Below, one piece after another: positions 18,406-26,285 of a DNA stretch of 58,738 nucleotides. The stretch's first letter is position 1; each line of letters opens with the position of its first letter. Under the pieces are notes generated by a model. That model did no database searches. It worked only from the letters and a program-made list of their open reading frames with translations, and was not told the origin of the DNA. This stretch comes from an uncultured bacterium (GTDB lineage Bacteria; Bacillota; Clostridia; Lachnospirales; Lachnospiraceae): contig CAJMON010000008.1 in NCBI GenBank assembly GCA_905214955.1, forward strand, positions 1-58,738, read 5' to 3'. The position numbers were made by a program, and so were the translations under genes.

Positions 18406-19059
18406 ATGTTATCTGTGATTTTTGATATGGATGGTGTGATTTTTGATACGGAAATGCTGTGCCGCAAAGCCTGGCATTCCATGGAAGAAGAATATGGCAT
18501 TTCTGCCGAAAAAATGGACCAGCTTTTAATTCTGTGCGTGGGAACCAACCGTGCCCACATGGTAAAAACTTTTCTGGAACAGTTGGGAAACGACTTTCCT
18601 GTGGAGCGCTTTCTGGATGAATCCATGGATCGGATTGCTGCCCTTGGCGCTTCCGGTCTGCCGCTGAAAAAGGGAGCTGTCGAACTGCTCTCCTGGCTGA
18701 AAGAACAGAACGCCCTTCTTGCCCTGGCGTCTTCCACAAAACGTTCTCTTGTCATACAGGAACTGACCGATGCCGGCCTTCTGGACTATTTTTCTGTTAT
18801 CACCGGCGGCGACCAGATCACCAAAAGCAAGCCGGACCCGGAAATTTATTTAAAAACCTGCCAGGCCCTTGACATTTCTCCAGAAGCTGCTTTTGGCATT
18901 GAGGACTCCTACAATGGTGTCCGCTCTGCCAGCGCTGCAGGATTAAAAACCATTATGGTTCCGGATCTGCTGCCTCCTACCAATGAGATGCGCAGTCTTG
19001 CACTTTGTATTCAGCCAGATCTGCTGGCTGTGAAAGATTATTTTCACAGAAATAAATAA
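18406..19059 (+). CDS. HAD-superfamily phosphatase / beta-phosphoglucomutase-like
   Basis: A 217-residue haloacid dehalogenase-fold enzyme. Motif I is FDMDGV with nucleophile Asp7 and acid Asp9, followed by the helical cap; motif II is ALASST, motif III a lysine in KSKPDPEIYL, and motif IV GIEDSYNG. The order and length fit the beta-phosphoglucomutase/phosphatase subfamily, which acts on sugar phosphates. GGAGGAAGAAT precedes the ATG. It follows the GntR gene by about 110 bases containing a repeat element and ends at a terminator shared with the convergent caspase gene. Whether it is a mutase or a phosphatase cannot be told from the motifs. Confidence 0.88.
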   Translation: MLSVIFDMDGVIFDTEMLCRKAWHSMEEEYGISAEKMDQLLILCVGTNRAHMVKTFLEQLGNDFPVERFLDESMDRIAALGASGLPLKKGAVELLSWLKEQNALLALASSTKRSLVIQELTDAGLLDYFSVITGGDQITKSKPDPEIYLKTCQALDISPEAAFGIEDSYNGVRSASAAGLKTIMVPDLLPPTNEMRSLALCIQPDLLAVKDYFHRNK

Positions 19060-19069
19060 GTAAACTTTG

Positions 19070-19097
19070 CTCTGTCCTCACTGGGCAGAGTTTTTTT
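19070..19097 (+). terminator. Terminator after the HAD gene
   Basis: CTCTGTCC pairs with GGGCAGAG (one G-T pair), followed by seven T. It overlaps the last codons of the convergent caspase gene. Confidence 0.7.
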
Positions 19098-20634
19098 CTA
19101 TGTCTGTTTCCAGTTTTTCCAATTTTTCAAGGTCCCGGTCATACCCACGGAAATATCTGCGCATCAGACTCACCTGGCGTTTCGTAAGAGGTTCTTTTCT
19201 TTCCAGAAGTGCCCAGATATCCAGGATTTTTCCTATCAGATCTTCTGCCACTGCCCACCAGTCATGGAGAGCTGCCGGTGCCATGGGATCTTCTGTCATG
19301 TTCAGATATTCCAGGCGGACTTCTTCGCTCCATGGCTGATACTGCTTTCTCACTTCTTCCAGCGTCTTCGTGTGGTTGGCCGTTTCTTCCAAATCCGACC
19401 GTAAGGCTTCTGCCATAGCCGTGATCTTTTCCAGCAGCTGTCTTCCCTGAAAATAAAACTCTTCTGCTCCCATTTTTTCTTCCTGAATCCTGCGGATTTC
19501 CGGATAAGCTCCATCCAGAATCACGCAGGCTCCCTGTTTCACCACTGCTTTTGGAGACACTTCGAAATATTTTTCCTGCATTTTCTGATTCAAAGCCCAG
19601 ATACTCCGCCCATAATACCGGTGATTCACCAGATCGCTTTCATCTTGGCCAAAATAAAACCAGATCACGCTTGCCGGTGTTTTTCGAAACCGTTCCTCCA
19701 TCTGCCAGCCAGAATGCACTTCTGTCATGCAGAGCCGTTCTCCTTCTTTTTTGGTAAGCTCCGCCAATGCCTGTATCTCCCAGATTCCCTGTGTTTTTAC
19801 AAATACAGCCAGCCGTTTTTCTTCCAGAGAAGAGGAAGGTTCCACTGCCCAGATATCATACCCGTTCCGTTTTTCATGAATCTTTTTGGGCTCATACGCT
19901 GGCATTTTCCAAGGCTCTTCTATCGAAAAGCAAATGGTTCCCCCAAGATCTGAACGAAAAATGGGATGCTGGACCTTGTCCGGGTATTTTGTATTCCACG
20001 CCTCTGCCAGGCGGCGGATCTCTTCACTGATATCGGATAAAAACACCTTCCCATTCCGCACTTTCCGGTTCAGCGTCATAGCAGTCAGTACCAGGCCGGT
20101 ATACAGGCTGTGGTCTTCTCCAGGCCCCAGCCAGGCAGCTTCTTTTTCCGCCGCAGAAGCCAGGATAGCGGTTCCTTTTCCCACAAACCCATGAATGGAT
20201 TCTTCCAGGTTCATTTTTCTTGTTTTGAGTACACCAAAACCTCCGGCACAGCAGCAGTCTAAAATCATGATCCTGCTCTTTGCCGGAAACTCTTCCATGA
20301 CATGCAGAAGGCTTTCCAGGCTGATCTCTCCGTCCGTAAATGCCAGATTTCCATTCCAGCCGTGTCCAGAAAAATAAAAGACAAATAAGTCTTCTTCTCT
20401 CAGCATTGTTTGAAATTCTAAGAGCGCCCTTACCAGGCTCTCTACTGTCACGGTTCCTTCTTCTCCCAGGAACCGTATATTTTCCTTTTCAAACTGGAGG
20501 CCCGAAACCAATGCCGTTTCTATCAAGCTTAAATCTTTTTGGAAACATGGCAGATCTGGAAAACCATTCTGCTGATACGTTCCCACTGCTGCTGCCAGTG
20601 CATACATCTTCCGTTTCTTCTGTGTTACTTCCAT
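19078..20634 (-). CDS. Caspase-family (peptidase C14) protein
   Basis: A 518-residue cytoplasmic protein with an N-terminal caspase/metacaspase-like domain (about 10-215). The catalytic dyad is visible: His91 in YFSGHGW and Cys128 in ILDCCCAGG (D-x-C pattern). The opening MYALAAAVGTYQ and GTAILASAAEKEAAW also fit the family. The remaining 300 residues have no domain I recognise; residues about 395-518 are charged and helical (repeated Leu/Glu/Lys) with possible coiled-coil character. There is no signal peptide. The ribosome site is weak, and the gene starts 21 bases after the stop of the small HTH gene, so it is probably coupled to it. Bacterial caspases are known from stress and anti-phage cell-death modules; that role here is inference. 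Confidence 0.82.
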   Translation of the reverse strand: MEVTQKKRKMYALAAAVGTYQQNGFPDLPCFQKDLSLIETALVSGLQFEKENIRFLGEEGTVTVESLVRALLEFQTMLREEDLFVFYFSGHGWNGNLAFTDGEISLESLLHVMEEFPAKSRIMILDCCCAGGFGVLKTRKMNLEESIHGFVGKGTAILASAAEKEAAWLGPGEDHSLYTGLVLTAMTLNRKVRNGKVFLSDISEEIRRLAEAWNTKYPDKVQHPIFRSDLGGTICFSIEEPWKMPAYEPKKIHEKRNGYDIWAVEPSSSLEEKRLAVFVKTQGIWEIQALAELTKKEGERLCMTEVHSGWQMEERFRKTPASVIWFYFGQDESDLVNHRYYGRSIWALNQKMQEKYFEVSPKAVVKQGACVILDGAYPEIRRIQEEKMGAEEFYFQGRQLLEKITAMAEALRSDLEETANHTKTLEEVRKQYQPWSEEVRLEYLNMTEDPMAPAALHDWWAVAEDLIGKILDIWALLERKEPLTKRQVSLMRRYFRGYDRDLEKLEKLETDIEKNSAQ

Positions 20635-20655
20635 ATTTGCATCTTTTGTCTGCAG

Positions 20656-21174
20656 CTATCCGATGACAGGCTGCCCGTACTGTTCCAGAGCGAAATTCAC
20701 CGTCATCAGGTCATAGATTTCATGCTGGATGCAATAGCGGATGATCAGATCTCCCTTGTTGGAAGGGGACAGGGCATATTCTGCTCTTGCCAGGAGATCT
20801 TCCGTTTCCTGTAAATCCAGTTTTAACGCCAATGCCAGTGCTACCACCGTATTTTTTCTTGGATGGCACGCCGGGTTGCTGCGAATCTTGGAAAAAAGCT
20901 TTCGGTCAATTCCGGCTCTCTTATACACATCCACATCGGTCATTCCACTCTCATCAATCAGCCGAAACAACATTTCGTGAAACGATTCTCCGGCACCCTT
21001 TAACAATTCTGCCAGATCCAGCCCTGTGGCCTGGCCGGAAAGACACACGCCTTTCCAAAACGGCTGCCCGAAAAATGTTTCTCCTTTCTTATCCTGTTTT
21101 TGTGTTTCCTGATATTTCTCACAGTCTTTGAGAAACCGGGCAAGATCTTCTCTGAGTATTGGTGGAAATCCCAT
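20656..21174 (-). CDS. Small protein with a C-terminal helix-turn-helix-like domain, caspase partner
   Basis: A 172-residue protein. The C-terminal half (about 64-172) is a compact helical domain: EMLFRLIDESGMTDVDVYKRAGIDRKLFSKIR resembles an XRE-type helix-turn-helix, followed by KNTVVALALALKLDLQETEDLLARAEYAL and a final helical pair. I recall the same domain as a C-terminal appendage of macro-domain and other bacterial proteins. The N-terminal 60 residues match nothing I know. The start at 21174 (MGFPPI) has AAAGGAGAGG; a longer frame from 21237 has no site. It lies directly upstream of the caspase gene and could be its regulator, adaptor or DNA-binding partner. Confidence 0.75.
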   Translation of the reverse strand: MGFPPILREDLARFLKDCEKYQETQKQDKKGETFFGQPFWKGVCLSGQATGLDLAELLKGAGESFHEMLFRLIDESGMTDVDVYKRAGIDRKLFSKIRSNPACHPRKNTVVALALALKLDLQETEDLLARAEYALSPSNKGDLIIRYCIQHEIYDLMTVNFALEQYGQPVIG

Positions 21175-21300
21175 CGTTTCCCTCTCCTTTTGTACAATCG
21201 TCCTATATTGTTTATTTATTGTACTGACTTTTGGCATTTTTCTGGTCGCTGTAAAAGCGACAATTCCCGCAGACTCCTCTCTTCTTTCGTTTTGTGTTCT

Positions 21301-22230
21301 TTATTCGTTCTCCATTTTTCGCTTTCTCTTTGCTTTTGCCGTGCTTCCCTCTTCCATCCTTTTCAGCAGATTCTCGGCTGCCAGGGAAATGTACCCGTGT
21401 GGATTGTATACCGCACAAATTTCGGAAACCAGCTCTTCCTCCTGAAGCTGGTATACACGGACCTTTCTTTTATCCGCCATTGCTTTTGCAGATGCCGGAA
21501 AAATCGCAATGCCCATCCCAGCGGCTGCCCATTCCAGAGACGTTCTGGCATCATCGTTTTTGCAAAGATACAAAGGCTGTACTCCCGCTTTTGCAAAGGC
21601 TCTGCCAAGGACTTCCTCCCACCTGCGGTAAACAATCAGGGGCTTTCCGGCAAGCTGTTCTAAAGTCAGGCTGCCCTTCTTTTTGCCCTCCGGCTTTGGA
21701 ATGCCTTCAAAAAACCGTTCCAGCCCGGCAGCCATCATAGGTTCCCCTGCAAGGTGAATGGTTTTTAATTCTCCTGCCTCAAAAGGTGTCCGCACCAGGG
21801 CTGCTTCCACCAGATTAGACCGCACCTGTTCTAACATCTGGTAGGTGTTTCCCTCGTATATTTCATAGCGTATCTGCGGAAACTCTTTGTGAAAAGGAAC
21901 CATCCATTTTTCCAGGAACAGGCTTCCCACAGAGGAAACTACGCCGATGCGCAGAGCGCCTGCCTTTCCTTTCTGGTAATCTTCCATTTCCTGGGCGGTA
22001 AACCGTGCCAGATCCAGCATGGCGCAGGCCCGCTCATAAAACATGCGTCCCGCTTCTGTCAGCCTGATTTTCCTGGAACCCCGTTCAAAAAGCACGCAGC
22101 CAAGCTCCTGCTCCAAAAAATGCATCTGGCTGCTTAAAGGCGGCTGGGACATGTTCAGCTTCCTTGCCGCCCCGGAAATGGTTCCCTCATCTGCCACGGC
22201 CTTAAAATAGGCCAGCTGTTTGAGTTCCAT
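21301..22230 (-). CDS. LysR-family transcriptional regulator
   Basis: A 309-residue regulator. The N-terminal winged helix-turn-helix (MELKQLAYFKAVADEGTISGAARKLNMSQPPLSSQ, residues 1-35, then GCVLFERGSRKIRLTEAG) is the classic LysR signature; a linker helix and a periplasmic-binding-like effector domain follow to about residue 290, and the last 20 residues are basic. GAAAGGAGACAGT precedes the ATG. It diverges from the heterodimeric ABC exporter at 22519, and a 17-base palindrome 25 bases upstream of its start is a good candidate for its own binding site. It probably controls itself and perhaps the exporter; the inducer is unknown. Confidence 0.92.
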   Translation of the reverse strand: MELKQLAYFKAVADEGTISGAARKLNMSQPPLSSQMHFLEQELGCVLFERGSRKIRLTEAGRMFYERACAMLDLARFTAQEMEDYQKGKAGALRIGVVSSVGSLFLEKWMVPFHKEFPQIRYEIYEGNTYQMLEQVRSNLVEAALVRTPFEAGELKTIHLAGEPMMAAGLERFFEGIPKPEGKKKGSLTLEQLAGKPLIVYRRWEEVLGRAFAKAGVQPLYLCKNDDARTSLEWAAAGMGIAIFPASAKAMADKRKVRVYQLQEEELVSEICAVYNPHGYISLAAENLLKRMEEGSTAKAKRKRKMENE

Positions 22231-22254
22231 ACTGTCTCCTTTCTATATGTTATT

Positions 22255-22271
22255 TATATGGATTCCATATA
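22255..22271. promoter_or_regulatory. Perfect palindrome, candidate LysR operator
   Basis: TATATGGATTCCATATA is a perfect palindrome around one central base, 25 bases upstream of the lysR start, where autoregulatory LysR sites usually lie. Confidence 0.5.
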
Positions 22272-22300
22272 AAACTAATCATTTTCATATGTTTGATTTT

Positions 22301-22445
22301 ATGATACAGTAGATGCCGATGTACTGTATCATTGACTTTCAGACAAATAACGCAGGTGAAATTTTCAGTCTGCAAGACGGAGAAATGAGCCGCAGCAGAT
22401 GGAAATTTACACAAGTTATTTGACGAAATATCAATGATACCGTAC
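22301..22445. repeat. Nested inverted repeats with competing pairings upstream of the ABC exporter
   Basis: ATGATACAGTA (22301-22311) is the perfect reverse complement of TACTGTATCAT (22322-22332). The second of these also begins a long imperfect arm (22321-22373) that pairs with 22395-22445, whose outer end is ATGATACCGTAC. The middle segment can therefore pair with the left or the right partner, not both. This occupies most of the 288-base lysR-exporter gap. No T-run follows. Confidence 0.6.
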
Positions 22446-22518
22446 ACTGGGTCAAAATCCATGATTATCTTCATCATAAAGTACCCGGAAACAAAATGCA
22501 AGAAAAGGAGATTTTTTT

Positions 22519-24264
22519 ATGAAAAAGCTTTTGGTCTTCATGAAAAGCTACCGCAAGGAAACCATTCTGGCTCCGCTGTTTAAGCTGTTAGAAGCTTCCT
22601 TCGAACTTTTTGTACCGTTAGTCGTTGCTGCTATCATCGACTCCGGTATCGGAAGCGGGCGCAAAGGCTATGTCATCCAGATGAGCGGCGTTCTGATCGC
22701 TCTTGGACTCATCGGACTTACCTGTGCCGTCACCGCCCAGTATTTTTCTGCAAAGGCTTCGGTAGGCTTCGCCACCAAGCTCCGCCATCAGCTCTTTGCA
22801 CATATTCAGACCCTCTCTTTCACAGAGATGGACACCATCGGAACTTCTACCCTGATCACCCGGATGACCAGTGACATCAACCAGATCCAGTCCGGTGTCA
22901 ACCTGGTTCTGCGTTTGTTCCTGCGCTCCCCCTTCATCGTATTCGGAGCCATGGTCATGGCCTTTACCGTAGATGCCAAGGCCGCTCTGATCTTTGTGGC
23001 CGCCATTCCCCTGTTGTCTGTTGTGGTATTTGGCATCATGCTTATTACTATGCCTCTTTATAAAAAGGTGCAGGCAAGCCTGGACACTGTTCTTGGCATC
23101 ACCCGTGAGAACCTCACCGGTGCCCGTGTGCTGCGTGCTTTTAATAAGGAAGAAGATGAATGGGAACGTTTCCTGGAAAACAACACCCTGCTCACCGGAT
23201 TGCAGAAGCACGTTGGAAAAATTTCCAACCTGATGAATCCTCTGACCTACATCATTGTCAACGGCTCCATCATTGCCCTGATTTACACCGGAGCCATCCG
23301 CGTAGATGCCGGTGTTCTGACACAGGGCCAGGTGGTTGCACTGGTAAACTACATGTCACAGATTCTGGTAGAGCTGGTAAAACTGGCCAACTTAATCATC
23401 AGCGTGACCAAGGCCATTGCCTGCGGAAACCGTGTGGCTGGTATTTTAGACATCCAGTCCTCCATGCCAGACCCAGCTTCAAACGGTTCCTCTGTTTCTG
23501 CAAAGGTTCCCGGTACTGCTCCTGCCATTGTCTTTGACCACGTCAGCCTGACCTACAAAGATGCCGGAGCTCCTTCCCTGACCGACATTTCCTTTACCGC
23601 TATGCCAGGAGAAACCATTGGTATTATCGGAGGCACCGGAAGCGGAAAGTCTTCTCTGGTGAACTTAATCCCCAGATTCTATGACGCTACTGAAGGACAG
23701 ATCCTCATCGGCGGCACAGACATCAAAAAGCTGGGCCTTAGCGACCTGCGCGGCCGCATCGGTATGGTGCTTCAAAAAGCCGTTCTTTTTAAAGGAACCA
23801 TTGCGGAAAACCTGCGCTGGGGAAATCCGGATGCTTCCGATGAAGATCTGTGGAAAGCCCTGAAAACTGCCCAGGCAGCGGATGTAGTGGAACACAAAGA
23901 CGGCCAGCTCGCAGCTCCTGTGGAACAGGGCGGACGGAACTTCTCCGGCGGCCAGAAGCAGCGTCTTACCATTGCCCGTGCCCTGGTGCGCAATCCGGAA
24001 ATCCTGATTCTGGACGACAGCGCCTCTGCTCTGGACTTTGCCACAGACGCAAGACTTCGAAAAGCCATCCGGGAACTTGACACCAATCCGGCTGTCTTCA
24101 TCGTTTCCCAGCGTACTTCCTCCATCCAGCACGCAGACAAGATCATTGTTCTGGATGATGGAAAAGCCGTTGGCATGGGAACTCATGCAGAGCTTTTAAA
24201 ATCCTGCCCTGCTTACCAGGAAATTTATTATTCACAGTTTAAAAAGGAGGAAAGCGGAAGATGA
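22519..24264 (+). CDS. Heterodimeric ABC exporter, subunit 1 (degenerate site)
   Basis: A 581-residue half-transporter: six transmembrane helices (about 15-300) and a C-terminal ATPase domain. Walker A is GGTGSGKSS, the signature FSGGQKQR is intact, but Walker B reads LILDDSAS, with aspartate in place of the catalytic glutamate. That replacement marks the non-hydrolysing site partner of heterodimeric exporters such as the TM287/288 type. GAAAAGGAGA precedes the ATG. Its last four bases overlap the start of the second subunit (ATGA), so the pair is co-translated. Substrates of this class are drugs, lipids or peptides; none is indicated here. Confidence 0.94.
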   Translation: MKKLLVFMKSYRKETILAPLFKLLEASFELFVPLVVAAIIDSGIGSGRKGYVIQMSGVLIALGLIGLTCAVTAQYFSAKASVGFATKLRHQLFAHIQTLSFTEMDTIGTSTLITRMTSDINQIQSGVNLVLRLFLRSPFIVFGAMVMAFTVDAKAALIFVAAIPLLSVVVFGIMLITMPLYKKVQASLDTVLGITRENLTGARVLRAFNKEEDEWERFLENNTLLTGLQKHVGKISNLMNPLTYIIVNGSIIALIYTGAIRVDAGVLTQGQVVALVNYMSQILVELVKLANLIISVTKAIACGNRVAGILDIQSSMPDPASNGSSVSAKVPGTAPAIVFDHVSLTYKDAGAPSLTDISFTAMPGETIGIIGGTGSGKSSLVNLIPRFYDATEGQILIGGTDIKKLGLSDLRGRIGMVLQKAVLFKGTIAENLRWGNPDASDEDLWKALKTAQAADVVEHKDGQLAAPVEQGGRNFSGGQKQRLTIARALVRNPEILILDDSASALDFATDARLRKAIRELDTNPAVFIVSQRTSSIQHADKIIVLDDGKAVGMGTHAELLKSCPAYQEIYYSQFKKEESGR

Positions 24265-26018
24265 GTGCACCGAAAAAGAATACCCGCCAGAAAGAAACCC
24301 TGATCAAGGTTCTCCATCATCTGAAAAAATACCGGATCTACCTGATCCTGTCTATCCTTCTGGCTGCCTTAACTGTCGCATTAAACCTTTACGTACCAAA
24401 GCTTACCGGAAACGCCGTTGACCTGATTGTTTCCAAGGGACACGTAGACTTTCCAGGTGTCCTTCGCATTGTCGTCCAGATCGGTGTCTGCACCCTGATT
24501 ACAGCAGCTGCCCAGTGGATCATGAGCACCTTAAACAACAAAATGACTTACCAGATCGTGGCTGATATTCGAAACGAAGCTTTCCAGAAGATCGAAATTC
24601 TGCCCCTAAAATACATTGACGAGCATTCCAACGGAGAAATCGTAAGCCGTGTCATCGCCGATGTAGATCAGTTTGCAGACGGTCTTCTCATGGGATTTAC
24701 CCAGTTTTTCACCGGTGTTGCCACCATTGTTGGAACCCTTGTGTTCATGCTTTCCATCAATATTCCCATCACCTTCGTGGTGGTTCTGGTAACCCCCCTT
24801 TCCTTCTTTGTGGCCGGTTTCATTGCCAAAAAGACCTTTACGATGTTTAAGCTGCAGTCCGAGACCCGCGGCGAGCAGACCGCCCTCATTGAAGAAATGA
24901 TCGGAAACCAGAAAGTGGTTCAAGCTTTCGGACAGGAAGATGCTTCTCTGGAGAAATTTGACGAGATCAATGACCGTCTGCAGAAATGCTCCCTCCAGGC
25001 CATCTTTTTCTCCTCCCTGACAAACCCCTGCACCCGTTTTGTCAACAACGTGGCTTACGCCGGCATCTGCCTGACAGGCGCCCTTGCAGCCATCCAGGGA
25101 CGGATGAGCGTAGGACAGCTTTCCTGCTTCTTAAGCTACGCTACCCAGTACACCAAACCCTTCAACGAGATTTCTGGCGTCATCACCGAGCTGCAGAATG
25201 CCATTGCCTGCGCAGGCCGTGTGTTTGACCTGATTGAGGAAACACCCCAGATTCCGGAAAAAGAAGATGCAGTTGTTCTTTCCGATGTCAAAGGAAATGT
25301 GATACTGTCTGATGTGTCCTTCTCCTACACCCCAGCGCAGAAGCTCATTGAGAATTTCAGCCTGGATGTAAAGCCCAGCCAGCGAATCGCCCTGGTAGGC
25401 CCCACTGGCTGCGGAAAAACCACCATCATCAACCTGCTGATGCGCTTCTATGATGTGAACAGTGGAAGCATTTCTGTGGAAGGAACAGACATCCGCGACA
25501 TGACCCGCCACAGCCTTCGTGCCGGATACGGCATGGTGCTTCAGGATACCTGGTTAAAAGCAGGCACCATCCGGGAAAATATCATCATGGGAAAACCGGA
25601 TGCCACGAAAGAAGAAATCATCAAGGCAGCTAAGGCTTCCCACGCCCACAGCTTTATCATGCGTCTTCCCAAAGGCTATGACACCGTTATTTCCGAGGAC
25701 GGCGGAAGTCTTTCCCAGGGACAGAAACAGCTTCTGTGCATCACCCGTGTGATGCTGTGCCACCCGCCTATGCTGATTCTGGACGAGGCAACCTCTTCCA
25801 TTGATACCCGTACCGAGCTGAAAATCCAGCACGCTTTTGCACAGCTGATGGAAGGACGCACCAGCTTCATCGTTGCCCACCGTCTCTCCACCATCCGTGA
25901 GGCCGATGTGATTCTGGTGATGAAAGACGGACACATTGTGGAACAGGGAACCCACGATACCCTTCTTGCAAAAAATGGATTTTATGCAGAGCTGTACAAC
26001 AGCCAGTTTGCAGTTTAA
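24261..26018 (+). CDS. Heterodimeric ABC exporter, subunit 2 (catalytic)
   Basis: A 585-residue half-transporter with an N-terminal six-helix domain (helix 1 near residues 25-45) and an ATPase domain with Walker A VGPTGCGKTT, signature LSQGQKQ, Walker B LILDEATS with the catalytic glutamate present, and switch histidine in IVAHRLST. It complements subunit 1: its own signature loop is altered (LSQGQ) while its Walker B is complete. The stop codon at 26016-26018 is inside the first arm of the branched inverted-repeat structure that follows. Co-regulated with subunit 1 and perhaps with the divergent LysR gene. Confidence 0.94.
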   Translation: MSAPKKNTRQKETLIKVLHHLKKYRIYLILSILLAALTVALNLYVPKLTGNAVDLIVSKGHVDFPGVLRIVVQIGVCTLITAAAQWIMSTLNNKMTYQIVADIRNEAFQKIEILPLKYIDEHSNGEIVSRVIADVDQFADGLLMGFTQFFTGVATIVGTLVFMLSINIPITFVVVLVTPLSFFVAGFIAKKTFTMFKLQSETRGEQTALIEEMIGNQKVVQAFGQEDASLEKFDEINDRLQKCSLQAIFFSSLTNPCTRFVNNVAYAGICLTGALAAIQGRMSVGQLSCFLSYATQYTKPFNEISGVITELQNAIACAGRVFDLIEETPQIPEKEDAVVLSDVKGNVILSDVSFSYTPAQKLIENFSLDVKPSQRIALVGPTGCGKTTIINLLMRFYDVNSGSISVEGTDIRDMTRHSLRAGYGMVLQDTWLKAGTIRENIIMGKPDATKEEIIKAAKASHAHSFIMRLPKGYDTVISEDGGSLSQGQKQLLCITRVMLCHPPMLILDEATSSIDTRTELKIQHAFAQLMEGRTSFIVAHRLSTIREADVILVMKDGHIVEQGTHDTLLAKNGFYAELYNSQFAV

Positions 26019-26096
26019 CCGAATTAAGCAAGGGACTTGCTTGTATTAGGAGTGGTACAGACCACTCCTGATAAGCTGTGAAACAGCTATTCGGTT
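26017..26096. repeat. Cloverleaf-like array of perfect inverted repeats
   Basis: AACCGAAT (26017-26024) pairs perfectly with ATTCGGTT (26089-26096). Between them are three perfect hairpins: AAGCAAG/CTTGCTT (26026-26042, 3-base loop), AGGAGTGGT/ACCACTCCT (26048-26069, 4-base loop) and AGCTGT/ACAGCT (26074-26088, 3-base loop). The fold is an 80-base four-way junction with almost no unpaired bases. It begins within the exporter stop codon. It is not a tRNA: arm sizes and the T-loop sequence do not fit. Confidence 0.8.
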
Positions 26097-26110
26097 ATGA
26101 GCAAGCAGCG

Positions 26111-26140
26111 AAGCAGATTGCGAATATCCCCTATCTGCTT
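26111..26140. repeat. Hairpin next to the cloverleaf
   Basis: AAGCAGAT pairs with ATCTGCTT around a 14-base loop containing GCGAATATCCCC, a word also found in the structured repeats at 12365 and 48445. Confidence 0.5.
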
Positions 26141-26151
26141 TGACATTTTGA

Positions 26152-26180
26152 GGCGGTCTGTGAAAGCAGGCCGCCTTTTT
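26152..26180 (+). terminator. Terminator of the ABC exporter operon
   Basis: GGCGGTCTG pairs with CAGGCCGCC (one G-T pair) and is followed by five T. Confidence 0.8.
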
Positions 26181-26218
26181 CGTCATATTGTACAAAAACT
26201 TTGCAAAATAATTGGTAT

Positions 26219-26246
26219 TTGCTTTACAAAAAACTCATGATACAAT
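26219..26246 (+). promoter_or_regulatory. Promoter of the second MATE gene
   Basis: TTGCTT, a 16-base spacer and TACAAT, about 40 bases upstream of the ATG at 26286. Confidence 0.55.
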
Positions 26247-26285
26247 CAAAAGGAAGACTATTTTACATATGTTGGGGGATTAGAA

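Noticed and set aside
18384..18755. Minus-strand frames opposite the HAD gene
   Set aside because: The HAD motifs are complete on the plus strand and the minus frames show no domain or start signal.
22321..22445. Known riboswitch (guanidine, ZTP, SAM classes)
   Set aside because: I could not find the conserved core sequences of these classes; only the inverted-repeat architecture is supported.
26017..26096. tRNA gene, suggested by the cloverleaf shape
   Set aside because: The closing stem has 8 pairs, loops are 3-4 bases, and no GTTC-type T-loop or anticodon loop of seven bases exists.
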